DNA from: JBDXHU01 sp039989475
GTDB lineage: Bacteria; Pseudomonadota; Gammaproteobacteria; Pseudomonadales; Halieaceae
Assembly (NCBI GenBank): GCA_039989475.1
Contig: JBDXHU010000009.1
Coordinates: 717,779 to 781,778 of the forward strand
DNA length: 64,000 nucleotides
Direction of reading: 5' to 3'
Numbering within the stretch: the stretch's first letter is position 1; every line of letters begins with the position of its first letter. The translations under genes were made by a program, and so were the position numbers. The notes beneath the pieces were generated by a model. The model ran no database searches and was not told where the DNA came from. It worked only from the letters and a program-made list of their open reading frames with translations. Positions 1 through 8,297 of this stretch are shown here, one piece after another.

Positions 1-12
1 CAAAAGCTACCC

Positions 13-28
13 TGTGACAGCGGTCACA
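13..28. promoter_or_regulatory. CRP/Vfr-like palindrome 1
   Basis: TGTGACAGCGGTCACA has the TGTGA-N6-TCACA layout of a CRP-family half-site pair with one mismatch from perfect symmetry. It lies 41 bp from a second, perfect copy. Both lie downstream of the ompA-like gene, so they probably serve a gene beyond the left edge. The alternative is a repeated extragenic palindrome. Confidence 0.4.
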
Positions 29-53
29 GGGGCTGGGGGCCGTCAATGAAAAC

Positions 54-69
54 TGTGACCGCGGTCACA
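54..69. promoter_or_regulatory. CRP/Vfr-like palindrome 2 (perfect)
   Basis: TGTGACCGCGGTCACA is a perfect 16-bp palindrome that fits TGTGA-N6-TCACA. It is spaced about four helical turns from the copy at 13-28. That spacing would place two bound dimers on the same DNA face. The target gene is outside the window. Confidence 0.45.
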
Positions 70-89
70 AACGCTGGCGGGGAAGTGAT

Positions 90-113
90 CCGGGAATCCA
101 GCTGGATTCCCGG
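90..113 (-). terminator. 24-bp perfect palindrome after ompA-like gene
   Basis: A perfect inverted repeat with arms CCGGGAATCCAG and CTGGATTCCCGG lies 9 bp beyond the stop codon of the OmpA-family gene. It could fold as a strong terminator or mRNA-stabilising hairpin. There is no T run on either side, so a classical intrinsic terminator is only partly supported. Confidence 0.45.
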
Positions 114-122
114 CTTCGAACA

Positions 123-1166
123 TCAGTCGACGGCGAGGGTTGCCATCACGCGTCGATTGGCCGCGCGGCCGTCCTCAGTACCGTTATCGGCGATCGGCTG
201 CGACTCGCCAAAGCCCCGCGCTACCAGCCTGTCGGCCGGGATTGCATAGTTCTGCTCGAGGATACGGATAACCGAATCCGCACGACGCTGGGACAGGCCC
301 AGGTTATAGGACTCCGGACCCATGCTGTCTGTGTGGGCCTCGATCTCCGCTACCACGTCGGGATGGCGCTTGAGGAAGCCTGCCAGCGCTTCGATATCAT
401 CCAGATAACGGGTATCAACCTTGTCCGAATCGAAGGCGAAATTGACCTGCAGCTGTACCGACTCGCCGCGAGCGAACTTTATTTCGCAGCCGTCCTTGTC
501 TACTTCGACACCGGCCGGAGTACCCGGGCATTTGTCCTGGTCGTCAAAGATACCGTCACCGTCGCTATCCTGCGGCTCTGGCTCGGGTTCAGGTGCGGGC
601 GCAGGTGCCGGCGCAGGCGCGGGCTTCTTGCTGGCGCCACCAAAGCGATAGGACAGGCCCAGGGAAACCGTGAAGTCACTGGTGCTGTCGTCAAAGCCAA
701 ACAGGTAGCGCGCATCCGCACGCAGGCTGAAGTTGTCGGTCATAAACCAGTGCACACCGGCACCGGCATTCGCTTCCTCGTCGACATCGTCCAGGTTGCC
801 ATTGGGTACATCCCAGTCGCGCTTTAGCTGTCCGCCGCCGAAGGCCAGGTAGGGATGGAACTGGTCCATGGGCTTGAGGTAGTAGAGGGCGTCCAGGTGC
901 CAGCGGGTAATGTCCGCGTCGAAGCCATTGTCGCCGTCGGTATCGCCGTCGCTGAGCCAGAACTCGCCTGCCCAGCGTTCGCCAAACCGGTATTCAACGG
1001 CGCCAAAACCGATCAGCTCGTCGTCCACCTCGCGGTCATCGTCAAAGATATTTTCACTACCGCCCAGGGTGATTGTTATCGGTTCCAGGGCCGCCGCGGC
1101 CTGCCCCAAAAGCAACAGGCTGGTGGCTGTGAACACTGCCAGGACATTACGAAATTGCACTTTCAT
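123..1166 (-). CDS. OmpA/OprF-family outer-membrane porin-like protein
   Basis: A 347-residue outer-membrane protein predicted to tether the outer membrane to peptidoglycan. The ATG at 1166 was chosen over an upstream ATG because GGAG precedes it and a signal peptide ending near AAA-LEP follows. In order: signal peptide; about 165 residues of alternating beta strands (eight-stranded barrel type); a hinge of Pro-Ala and Pro-Glu repeats; a thrombospondin type-3 calcium motif (DSDGDGIFDDQDKC); and a C-terminal OmpA domain with the peptidoglycan-binding stretch around NFAFDSDKVD and NRRVMATL. This is the OprF-like layout of Pseudomonas and relatives. It appears to be a single-gene unit, with the dksA-like gene 78 bp upstream on the same strand. 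Confidence 0.9.
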   Translation of the reverse strand: MKVQFRNVLAVFTATSLLLLGQAAAALEPITITLGGSENIFDDDREVDDELIGFGAVEYRFGERWAGEFWLSDGDTDGDNGFDADITRWHLDALYYLKPMDQFHPYLAFGGGQLKRDWDVPNGNLDDVDEEANAGAGVHWFMTDNFSLRADARYLFGFDDSTSDFTVSLGLSYRFGGASKKPAPAPAPAPAPEPEPEPQDSDGDGIFDDQDKCPGTPAGVEVDKDGCEIKFARGESVQLQVNFAFDSDKVDTRYLDDIEALAGFLKRHPDVVAEIEAHTDSMGPESYNLGLSQRRADSVIRILEQNYAIPADRLVARGFGESQPIADNGTEDGRAANRRVMATLAVD

Positions 1167-1244
1167 TGACGCTCCTAAATTATCTGTGAGCCCGCATGGG
1201 CAGGGGCAATATAGCAATGCCGGGGCAAGCCCGGCAATGGCTAT

Positions 1245-1604
1245 TTAGTTTTCGTTCAATTGCTGGCAGGCCACGCACAACGGGCTATCGGGGCGGGCCT
1301 TGAGCCGCGGCCAGGCAATAATCTCGTCACACTGGCGACAGTAACCAAATTCACCGCTGTCCATCGCCGCCAGCGCCAGCCGTACGCGATTGAGGTGCGC
1401 CTTGATATGCGCCGCATTGGCCGTCGCCATCTGCTGCTGTTGCATGGCATCCATGCGCGACAGCCGACCCACCATTTGTTGATCCAGCTCCACCGGTTTA
1501 CTGTCCTCATCCAGGCGCTGCAGTTGCTCGCCCAGCTCTGCCACCAGCAGCTCCAGGTCAGCTCGCAGCTCGGCGAGCTGCGCCGCTGTGAGTTGTGCCG
1601 TCAC
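1245..1604 (-). CDS. DksA/TraR-family C4 zinc-finger protein
   Basis: 119 residues, GTG start 4 bp after the hda stop codon, with AGGA just upstream. The N-terminal half is a Leu/Gln-rich helical hairpin. The C-terminal half has the C4 zinc finger C89-x2-C92 and C110-x2-C113 typical of DksA/TraR proteins, which enter the RNA polymerase secondary channel and modulate initiation. It is shorter than E. coli DksA (about 150 residues), so it is more likely a paralogue (YbiI or DksA2-like) than DksA itself. It is probably cotranscribed with hda and the permease. The exact role is not known from sequence. Confidence 0.8.
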   Translation of the reverse strand: MTAQLTAAQLAELRADLELLVAELGEQLQRLDEDSKPVELDQQMVGRLSRMDAMQQQQMATANAAHIKAHLNRVRLALAAMDSGEFGYCRQCDEIIAWPRLKARPDSPLCVACQQLNEN

Positions 1605-1608
1605 AGTC

Positions 1609-2301
1609 CTACCAACCCAGGCTTTGTTTGACGAAAGGAATCGTTAAGGGGCGCTGGGCCACCATGGAGTCGCGGTCCAGCTGCTCCAGAACATCAATCA
1701 GCTCGGCCAGGGAGCGCGACGCCCGGCTCATGATATAGGCGGCCGTCTCATCGCCCAGTGTCATCCCACGCTGGCGCGCGCGGAACTGCAAAATCAACAG
1801 CTTGTCCGCATCGGTGACGTCCGGCAGCTGGAATACCATTCCCCAGCTCAGTCGTGAACGCAGGTCGGCCAATTGCACTGCCAACTGGCGCGGCGCGGCA
1901 GCGGCGCTGAATACAAGCCGACAGCCCTGTTCACGACAGCGATTGATCAGGTGGAACAGGGCTTCCTCCCAATCCGGCTTGCCGGCCACGGCATCCAGGT
2001 TGTCCAGGCAGATCAGCGACAGGCTTTCTAGCCCCGCCAGAACCTCCGCGGGATCCAGCTCGCCCAATTGCTCCAGGGGCAGGTACAGGGCCTCACCGTC
2101 ACTGACCGCATGACAGGCAGCTTGTAGCAAGTGACTGCGACCAGTGCCGGCGCCACCATGCAGGTAGAGGGCGGACTCAGCGGATAATTGCTGCAGATGC
2201 TGCTCCAGGGCGCCCAGTGCATCGGTGAACAGGAAGTTTTCCAGTGTGGCATCGTCACGCAGATGAACCGGCAGGGCTAATTGTGTGGCACTAGCCGGCA
2301 T
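1609..2301 (-). CDS. hda: DnaA regulatory inactivator Hda
   Basis: 230 residues, close to E. coli Hda. It promotes hydrolysis of DnaA-bound ATP together with the DNA-loaded beta clamp and so prevents re-initiation. The N-terminal QLALPV (residues 7-12) is a clamp-binding motif. An AAA+ domain follows, with the P-loop GGAGTGRSH (49-57), in which Arg replaces Lys as is usual for Hda, and a Walker B-like LICLDNLD. The start overlaps the end of the upstream permease gene by 11 bp, so the two are translationally coupled. The same order is known from Pseudomonas. Confidence 0.93.
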   Translation of the reverse strand: MPASATQLALPVHLRDDATLENFLFTDALGALEQHLQQLSAESALYLHGGAGTGRSHLLQAACHAVSDGEALYLPLEQLGELDPAEVLAGLESLSLICLDNLDAVAGKPDWEEALFHLINRCREQGCRLVFSAAAAPRQLAVQLADLRSRLSWGMVFQLPDVTDADKLLILQFRARQRGMTLGDETAAYIMSRASRSLAELIDVLEQLDRDSMVAQRPLTIPFVKQSLGW

Positions 2302-3400
2302 CGTTGTCGCCCGGTTGAGGCTCTGACTGCGCGCCGTAAAACTCAGTGCCCAGGTAGTATTCGTGGATATGACGCAGGAACACCATGATCACCGCAGCCA
2401 CGGGCAGCGCCAGCAAGACACCCACAAAACCGGCCAGTTGCCCCCCGGCCAGGATGGCGAAGATGACGGCGACCGGGTGCAAACCGATACGATCGCCGAC
2501 CAGGTTGGGAGTGAGCAGGTAGCTTTCTATCAGCTGGCCAATACCAAATACCACCCCCACCGAGAGCAAGACGCCCCAGTCCTGGAATTGCAAAATGGCG
2601 GCGACCGCGGCAGCCACAATACCGACCAAAAAACCAAGATAGGGAACGATGCTGGCCAGGCCCGCCACCGTGCCGATCAACACCGCCAGTTCCAGCCCAA
2701 TCGCAGCAAGGCCCACTGAATAGATCACACCGAGGGACAGCATGACCAGGAACTGGCCGCGCAGGAAGGCACCAATCACCTCGTCACTTTCCCTGCTCAA
2801 CTCGCCCGCCTTGGCGTGCCAGTCAAGCGGCAACATGTTTCTTACCCGCGGCACCAGTCGATCCCAGTCCCGCAGCAGGTAGAAGGCCACTACCGGGATC
2901 AGTACCAGGTTACCCAGGGAGACCATCAAATTAATGCTGGAGCCTGTGATATAGGCGCCGGCCGCCGCCATCATCTTGCCGACGGACTGCCAGTTGTCAG
3001 TGAGCGTGCGCCGCACGGCCAGCCTCGGCAGGGCTTCTTCGGGCAAGTCCAGCAAGTTGCGCAACCAGGGCAATACCGTCTCCGCCGCCCATTGATAGGC
3101 CACCGGTACACCGTGTATCAGTGTGTTGAGCTGGCTTATCAGCAGCGGCACCATGAATATCATGACCGCGATACAAACGACGCCAATAACAAAGAACACC
3201 AGCGTCGCGGCCAGTCCCCGACCCAGGCCGCGCTTTTCCAACCAGTCGGCAATGGGGTCACCGAGATAGGCGATGAGAGCACCGACCACGAAAGGTGTGA
3301 GGATAGGCCGCAACTGGTAGAGCAATATCAGCAACACCACCAGCACGGCCAACAGTGGCCATGCCCGTGCGGCTCGCTTTTGGGGGGTCACCGGCTCCAT
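2291..3400 (-). CDS. AI-2E family (PerM-type) permease
   Basis: 369 residues with about eight membrane segments: two near residues 15-55, one near 65-90, one near 155-175, and a cluster in 215-345. This is the profile of the AI-2E/PerM (UPF0118) family. Members include the E. coli AI-2 exporter TqsA and Na+/H+ antiporters. PerM itself sits beside hda in gammaproteobacteria, and synteny points to that orthologue group, whose substrate is unknown. It overlaps the DUF2066 gene upstream by 13 bp and hda downstream by 11 bp, forming one operon. Confidence 0.85.
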   Translation of the reverse strand: MEPVTPQKRAARAWPLLAVLVVLLILLYQLRPILTPFVVGALIAYLGDPIADWLEKRGLGRGLAATLVFFVIGVVCIAVMIFMVPLLISQLNTLIHGVPVAYQWAAETVLPWLRNLLDLPEEALPRLAVRRTLTDNWQSVGKMMAAAGAYITGSSINLMVSLGNLVLIPVVAFYLLRDWDRLVPRVRNMLPLDWHAKAGELSRESDEVIGAFLRGQFLVMLSLGVIYSVGLAAIGLELAVLIGTVAGLASIVPYLGFLVGIVAAAVAAILQFQDWGVLLSVGVVFGIGQLIESYLLTPNLVGDRIGLHPVAVIFAILAGGQLAGFVGVLLALPVAAVIMVFLRHIHEYYLGTEFYGAQSEPQPGDNDAG

Positions 3401-4437
3401 CGGTAGGCCAGTGCAGTGTTCAGTGGTCCGTGTCGCAGGGGCAGCGGCGTCTCCTGGCGTTGCAAGCGGCGGTTGAGCGCGATGATACGGTGCAACTGCT
3501 CGGCATCCGCCTGGGCGTGGAGTCGAAATACGACGCTGTCACCTTCCAGGTAAGCAGGCCAGGCCGCATCGATCAATTCGATGTTCTCAAAGTACATGAG
3601 TACCTTGCGGTAGTCGGCGTAATCGGCCAGGGCATCGACCCGAATCAATACTTCAGCTGACTGACTGTCACCGGCTGCCACCGCGTAGCGCGAGGCCATG
3701 CGATCGGCAACCAGGTCCACTGCCACCGCGCTGAATGTCGGTATCGGCTGGCCGTAAAAACTGTCGGCAACGTCCGCGTCCTCATACAGGTAGAGCCAGT
3801 CGCCCATCCAGCGATCATCACCCAGGGCCGTCATCCGCCCAATCAGGACATTCGCCACCTGGTAGCGCTGGGAGGCGCGGAATATGGCCAGCGGATCCAT
3901 GGTCCACAAGTCGTGGGTGTTCAGCGCCACCGTATCCTGCAAGTCGTAGAGCGGGAACACCGCCGGCACGCCGCGACGTTCAAGTTCGAAGCTGAGCGCC
4001 TCAATCAATTGCGGGTTGCTCTCGCGGTTTGCCACATGCCGACCCTGGGCGTCGTCGACAATCAACCAGACCAGCAGCGGCGGTCGATTGGCCGTCCACA
4101 GGGGCGCCTGCGCACCGCGCAACAGGTCATTCACCAACTGGGGATCGAAATGCACCTGCAGGCGCAGGCTGTCATCGTCCTGGCGCAGATATTGATAGCG
4201 CTGCATATAGCGCTGTGACTGCGACAAGGCCGCGCGCACCTCGTCATTGTCCAGCACCTCGCGGCTGCCGGACACCTTCACCAGCACCTGGGCAAAGCCG
4301 GCGCGGGTCGCCTGCTGCAATTGGCGGCGACTGTGATCCTCGACCTCGACCACGGCACGATGCAGCTCAACCACCACCACCGCCTGCACCGGCAGGCAGA
4401 TCCAAAGCATGATCAGCAACAGCGAAACTCTGCGCAC
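3388..4437 (-). CDS. DUF2066 domain-containing exported protein
   Basis: 349 residues from a GTG at 4437. The open frame runs further upstream, but that would overlap the divergent purM gene and lacks a signal peptide. The chosen start gives RRVSLLLIMLWICLPVQA, a good signal peptide, with AGGG about nine bases upstream. The mature part (RAVVEVEDHSRRQLQQAT..., QVLVKVSGSREVL) fits DUF2066. Members lie between purM and perM/hda in Pseudomonas-like genomes. The function is unknown; a periplasmic location is inferred. Confidence 0.82.
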   Translation of the reverse strand: MRRVSLLLIMLWICLPVQAVVVVELHRAVVEVEDHSRRQLQQATRAGFAQVLVKVSGSREVLDNDEVRAALSQSQRYMQRYQYLRQDDDSLRLQVHFDPQLVNDLLRGAQAPLWTANRPPLLVWLIVDDAQGRHVANRESNPQLIEALSFELERRGVPAVFPLYDLQDTVALNTHDLWTMDPLAIFRASQRYQVANVLIGRMTALGDDRWMGDWLYLYEDADVADSFYGQPIPTFSAVAVDLVADRMASRYAVAAGDSQSAEVLIRVDALADYADYRKVLMYFENIELIDAAWPAYLEGDSVVFRLHAQADAEQLHRIIALNRRLQRQETPLPLRHGPLNTALAYRWSR

Positions 4438-4539
4438 CCCAAAATACCCTAAAACTGAAACAGGCAGGGATTTTAGCAGTACCGGGCCAGCGCCGGACAG
4501 GATAGAATACGGCCTTTTTTCTGGTACCGGTTTTCCAAC

Positions 4540-5592
4540 ATGAGCGACGAGTCCCAGCAACCCTCCCTGAGTTACAAAGACGCCGGCGTCGACATCGATG
4601 CGGGCAACGCCCTGGTTGACCGGATCAAGGCTGTGGCCAAGCGTACCCACCGACCCGAGGTCATGGGCGGACTGGGCGGTTTTGGCGCTTTATGTGAGCT
4701 ACCCAGTGGTTATCGCGAGCCGGTGCTGGTGTCCGGCACCGACGGCGTTGGCACAAAACTGCGCCTGGCCATGGATCTTGGCAAGCATGACAGCATTGGC
4801 ATCGACCTGGTCGCCATGTGCGTCAACGACCTGGTGGTTGCCGGCGCCGAGCCCCTGTTCTTCCTTGATTACTACGCCACTGGCGCCCTCAGCATTGATA
4901 CCGCGAGCGCTGTGGTCAGCGGCATAGGTCGCGGCTGTGAACTGTCTGGCTGCGCCCTGGTAGGCGGCGAGACCGCTGAAATGCCTGGCATGTATGAGGG
5001 TGAGGACTACGACCTGGCCGGCTTCTGCGTCGGCGTCGTGGAAAAGTCCGGGATTATTGACGGCAGCACGGTAGCATCCGGCGACTGCCTGATTGGCATC
5101 GCCTCCAGCGGACCCCACTCCAACGGCTATTCCCTGGTGCGCAAGATCATCGAGGTGTCCGGGGCTGACCTGCAACAGGCCTTTGGCGACAGTACCCTGG
5201 GTGAAGTCTTGCTTGAGCCCACCCGCATCTACGTCAAACCCCTGTTGAGTTTATTCGCCGCGCTGCCGGTCAAGGCGCTGTCCCACATCACCGGTGGCGG
5301 CTTGCTGGAGAACCTGCCACGGGTGTTGCCCGCCGACAGCTGCGCCCGCATCGATACCGGTAGCTGGCAATGGCCAGAGATATTCAACTGGTTGCAACAA
5401 CAGGGCGGGGTCGACACCGAGGAAATGTATCGCACCTTCAACTGTGGGGTGGGCATGGTTATCTGCGTCGCCGCCGAAGACGCCGAGCGCGCCATTGGCG
5501 TGCTGGCAGAGGCCGGGGAATCCGCCTGGGTGATTGGCGAAATTGCGCCAGCAGAGGCCGATGCGGCAGCGGTTATCCTGGCCGACGGCTAA
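4540..5592 (+). CDS. purM: Phosphoribosylformylglycinamidine cyclo-ligase
   Basis: 350 residues, the usual length. It catalyses ATP-dependent closure of FGAM to AIR, step 5 of de novo purine synthesis. It begins with the typical SYKDAGVDIDAGN; GGLGGFGAL, SGTDGVGTKLRLA and VGGETAEMPGMY are the conserved nucleotide and substrate segments of the PurM/ThiL fold. It is divergent from the DUF2066 gene. The stop overlaps the purN start as TAATG, so the two are coupled. Confidence 0.97.
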   Translation: MSDESQQPSLSYKDAGVDIDAGNALVDRIKAVAKRTHRPEVMGGLGGFGALCELPSGYREPVLVSGTDGVGTKLRLAMDLGKHDSIGIDLVAMCVNDLVVAGAEPLFFLDYYATGALSIDTASAVVSGIGRGCELSGCALVGGETAEMPGMYEGEDYDLAGFCVGVVEKSGIIDGSTVASGDCLIGIASSGPHSNGYSLVRKIIEVSGADLQQAFGDSTLGEVLLEPTRIYVKPLLSLFAALPVKALSHITGGGLLENLPRVLPADSCARIDTGSWQWPEIFNWLQQQGGVDTEEMYRTFNCGVGMVICVAAEDAERAIGVLAEAGESAWVIGEIAPAEADAAAVILADG

Positions 5593-6251
5593 TGAAGTTA
5601 GCGGTACTGATTTCCGGTAGTGGCTCCAACCTGCAAGCATTCATTGACGCCAGCAATACAGGCTTGCTGCAGGCCGACATTGCGCTGGTACTGAGCAACA
5701 AGCCCGACGCCCTGGGCCTGCAACGGGCAAGCCAGGCCGGCATTGCAACGGCGGTGGTTGATCATCGCAACTACCCCCAGCGCGAGGACTTCGACCAGGC
5801 CATGCTCGATGCAATGGCGCCACACCAGGTAGACCTGGTGATACTGGCGGGCTTCATGCGCATTCTCACCCCGCTGTTCCTGGCTGCCTTTCGCGGGCGC
5901 TTACTGAATATTCATCCCTCGCTGCTGCCTAAATACCCGGGCTTGCATACCCACCAGCGCGCCATTGATGCCGGTGATGCCTGTGCCGGGGCCACGGTGC
6001 ATTTTGTCACCGAGGAACTGGACGGTGGACCACCGGTATTACACGCGCCGGTGGCAATCAGTCCGCAGGATACTGCCGCCAGCCTGGCGGCCAGGGTGCA
6101 GTCCCGGGAACACCGGATCTACCCGCTGGCGGCACAGTGGTTTGTTGAAGGTCGACTGTTGCTGAGTGATGGGGCGGCACTGCTGGACGGCGAGGTGCTG
6201 CCGCCACAGGGGCTAAACCTGGATGAAATAGACGCCGGCCAGGCCGACTGA
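5592..6251 (+). CDS. purN: Phosphoribosylglycinamide formyltransferase
   Basis: 219 residues. It transfers a formyl group from 10-formyl-THF to GAR in purine synthesis. The start MKLAVLISGSGSNLQA is typical, and the active-site segment NIHPSLLPKYPGLHTH carries the catalytic Asn-His pair. ATVHFVTEELDGGP is the folate-proximal loop with the conserved Asp. A longer in-frame extension into purM was rejected because the ATG overlapping the purM stop is the expected coupled start. It is convergent with the protease gene, ending one base before it. Confidence 0.96.
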   Translation: MKLAVLISGSGSNLQAFIDASNTGLLQADIALVLSNKPDALGLQRASQAGIATAVVDHRNYPQREDFDQAMLDAMAPHQVDLVILAGFMRILTPLFLAAFRGRLLNIHPSLLPKYPGLHTHQRAIDAGDACAGATVHFVTEELDGGPPVLHAPVAISPQDTAASLAARVQSREHRIYPLAAQWFVEGRLLLSDGAALLDGEVLPPQGLNLDEIDAGQAD

Positions 6252-7703
6252 CTACTTCATCTGGCCGAGGCCACGTGCGGCGGCTTCCACCTGGCGCTGC
6301 TCGGTTCTAATCCGCTCCCGGGCAACATCGTCCGGCGCCAGTTGCAGCGCGTAACCCAATTGTGAGCGCGCCTGTAACATCTGCCCATTGAGGAAGAAGT
6401 ACTGGGCCCGGGACTGGTGCAATTGGTAAGTATTACCCGTCAGTCCCTGGGTTTCCGCCAGTACATACCAGACATAGGGATCGTTGGGGCGCCGCTTGGC
6501 CTGGGGGGTGAGGATTTTTTCCGCTTCGGTGTAACGGCCGGCGCGTAAATGCGTTTTTGCCACCGCCATGGTCAGCGGGTAGTTACCTGGCATTAGCATC
6601 CAGTTTCTGCCCAACAGGGCCAGGGCGTCTTCGAACTCGCCGGACTCGGTATAAATGTCGGCTTCAGCGAGGATATAGGCGAGATTTTCCGGGCGATATT
6701 CACGCAGGGGCGCCAACAGTTCCATGGCCTCCGCGTACTGCCGCTTCTTGGTCAGCACCAGTATCAGGCCGTATTGATGGGCCTCGGCATTGCGCCCCTT
6801 GCGCTTCAGTTTCTTGCGGTAGTAGGCCTCGGCTTCATCCTCGGTCCTGAAGAAATCGACCTGCACCCGGGTGCGCATCAACTGAAATTCCGGGTTGTCT
6901 GCATAGACCCGCTGTGGGTACTGGCGCGCCCGGTTGCGGGCATCGGCGATACGGCTTTCGGTGAGTGGGTGAGTGAGCAGGAATTCCGGGGGCCGCGCGC
7001 CATAGCGCCGCGAGTTGGCCTGCATTACCTCAAACATATTGGCGGCACCATTGGGGTCCATACCGGCCCGGGCCAGGTTTTGTATGCCGACCCGGTCAGC
7101 CTCTTGCTCGTGGGCGCGACTAAACTTGAGCTGGCGGTTCTGGGCGGCGGCCTGGGTGCCCGTCATCGCCGCCATACCGGCATCTCCCTGACCGGCGACA
7201 ATCGCCACCATGCCGCCCAACATGCCCAGCAAGGTGGGAATACGCGAGGCCTGGGCAGCTTCCACGCTACGGGAAAAGTGACGCTGGCTCACATGCCCTA
7301 ATTCGTGGGTCAGTACCGAGGCCAATTGCGGTTCAGTCTCCGCCTGGCGCACCAGGCCGCTGTGCACACCGACGACCCCGCCGGGCACCGCGAAGGCATT
7401 GATGGATTGGGCATCAACCGTGATCAGCACCAGCCGTCGGTCGCGCAGCTCACTGGTTTCCGCCAGCCGATAGAGCAATGTTTCCAGGTAATCCTGTAAC
7501 AGCGGGTCTTCCATGGCCGGCACCTGGCGCCGATAAGACATCAGCCAGATCCGGCCCATCATGTACTCCTGGCCGACCGGCATTACGCCAGTCTCACCGA
7601 AGCTGGGCAGGCGATTCTTGTCCTGGCCCTGGCTGTGGCCCTGGCTGCACAGCAGCAGCAAAGGCAGGGTCAGTAGCAATGTACGTAATAGCGATTTCAT
7701 CAT
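6252..7703 (-). CDS. BepA/YfgC-like periplasmic M48 metalloprotease with TPRs
   Basis: 483 residues, like E. coli BepA (487). It acts in the periplasm on outer-membrane protein assembly: a zinc metalloprotease fused to TPRs that contact the BAM machinery (family knowledge). A signal peptide covers residues 1-25. HELGH at 133-137 with EADRVG at 201-206 forms the zinc site. Residues from about 290 onward are TPR-like helices. The start codon overlaps the dcd stop (TGATG), making it the last gene of apbC-dcd-bepA. Either of two adjacent ATGs may be used. Confidence 0.9.
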   Translation of the reverse strand: MMKSLLRTLLLTLPLLLLCSQGHSQGQDKNRLPSFGETGVMPVGQEYMMGRIWLMSYRRQVPAMEDPLLQDYLETLLYRLAETSELRDRRLVLITVDAQSINAFAVPGGVVGVHSGLVRQAETEPQLASVLTHELGHVSQRHFSRSVEAAQASRIPTLLGMLGGMVAIVAGQGDAGMAAMTGTQAAAQNRQLKFSRAHEQEADRVGIQNLARAGMDPNGAANMFEVMQANSRRYGARPPEFLLTHPLTESRIADARNRARQYPQRVYADNPEFQLMRTRVQVDFFRTEDEAEAYYRKKLKRKGRNAEAHQYGLILVLTKKRQYAEAMELLAPLREYRPENLAYILAEADIYTESGEFEDALALLGRNWMLMPGNYPLTMAVAKTHLRAGRYTEAEKILTPQAKRRPNDPYVWYVLAETQGLTGNTYQLHQSRAQYFFLNGQMLQARSQLGYALQLAPDDVARERIRTEQRQVEAAARGLGQMK

Positions 7704-8269
7704 CAGGCTTTCGGCAGGGTCACACCGGTCTGGCCCTGGTACTTGCCGCCGCGGTCGGCGTAGCTGGTCTCACAAACCTCATCAGATTCGAAGAACAGCA
7801 TTTGCGCGACACCCTCATTGGCGTAGATCTTGGCCGGTAGCGTGGTGGTGTTGGAAAACTCCAGGGTGACATGGCCCTCCCACTCTGGCTCCAGGGGGGT
7901 CACGTTGACGATGATGCCGCAACGGGCATAGGTCGATTTTCCAAGGCAGACTGTGAGTACGTTGCGCGGAATGCGGAAGTACTCAATCGTCGACGCCAGC
8001 GCAAAGGAATTGGGCGGGATCACACACACCGGCCCGTGAACGTCCACAAAGCTGTTCTCATCGAAGGCCTTGGGGTCCACCGTGGCGGAATGAATATTGG
8101 TGAACACCTTGAAGTGCTCGGAGCAGCGCACATCGTAGCCGTAGCTGGAGGTGCCATAGGAGATAACGCGCTCATCACCGGCGTAACGCACTTGTTCCGC
8201 CTGGAAGGGCTCAATCATGCCCTCTTGCTCGGCCATGCGCCGGATCCACTTGTCTGCCTTGATACTCAT
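7703..8269 (-). CDS. dcd: dCTP deaminase
   Basis: 188 residues, the family length. It converts dCTP to dUTP for dTTP synthesis as a homotrimer. Seen: SYGTSSYGYDVR, the GKSTYARCGIIVNVTPLEP nucleotide-binding segment and the catalytic Glu region EWEGHVTLEFSN. The C-terminal KYQGQTGVTLPKA is the flexible closing tail. It lies 28 bp downstream of apbC and overlaps the protease gene. Confidence 0.96.
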   Translation of the reverse strand: MSIKADKWIRRMAEQEGMIEPFQAEQVRYAGDERVISYGTSSYGYDVRCSEHFKVFTNIHSATVDPKAFDENSFVDVHGPVCVIPPNSFALASTIEYFRIPRNVLTVCLGKSTYARCGIIVNVTPLEPEWEGHVTLEFSNTTTLPAKIYANEGVAQMLFFESDEVCETSYADRGGKYQGQTGVTLPKA

Positions 8270-8297
8270 ATTGTTCCTGCTGGTTTAATCAACGGGG

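Noticed and set aside
4438..4650. N-terminal extension of the DUF2066 protein
   Set aside because: It would overlap the divergent purM gene and precede the signal peptide; the GTG at 4437 fits better.
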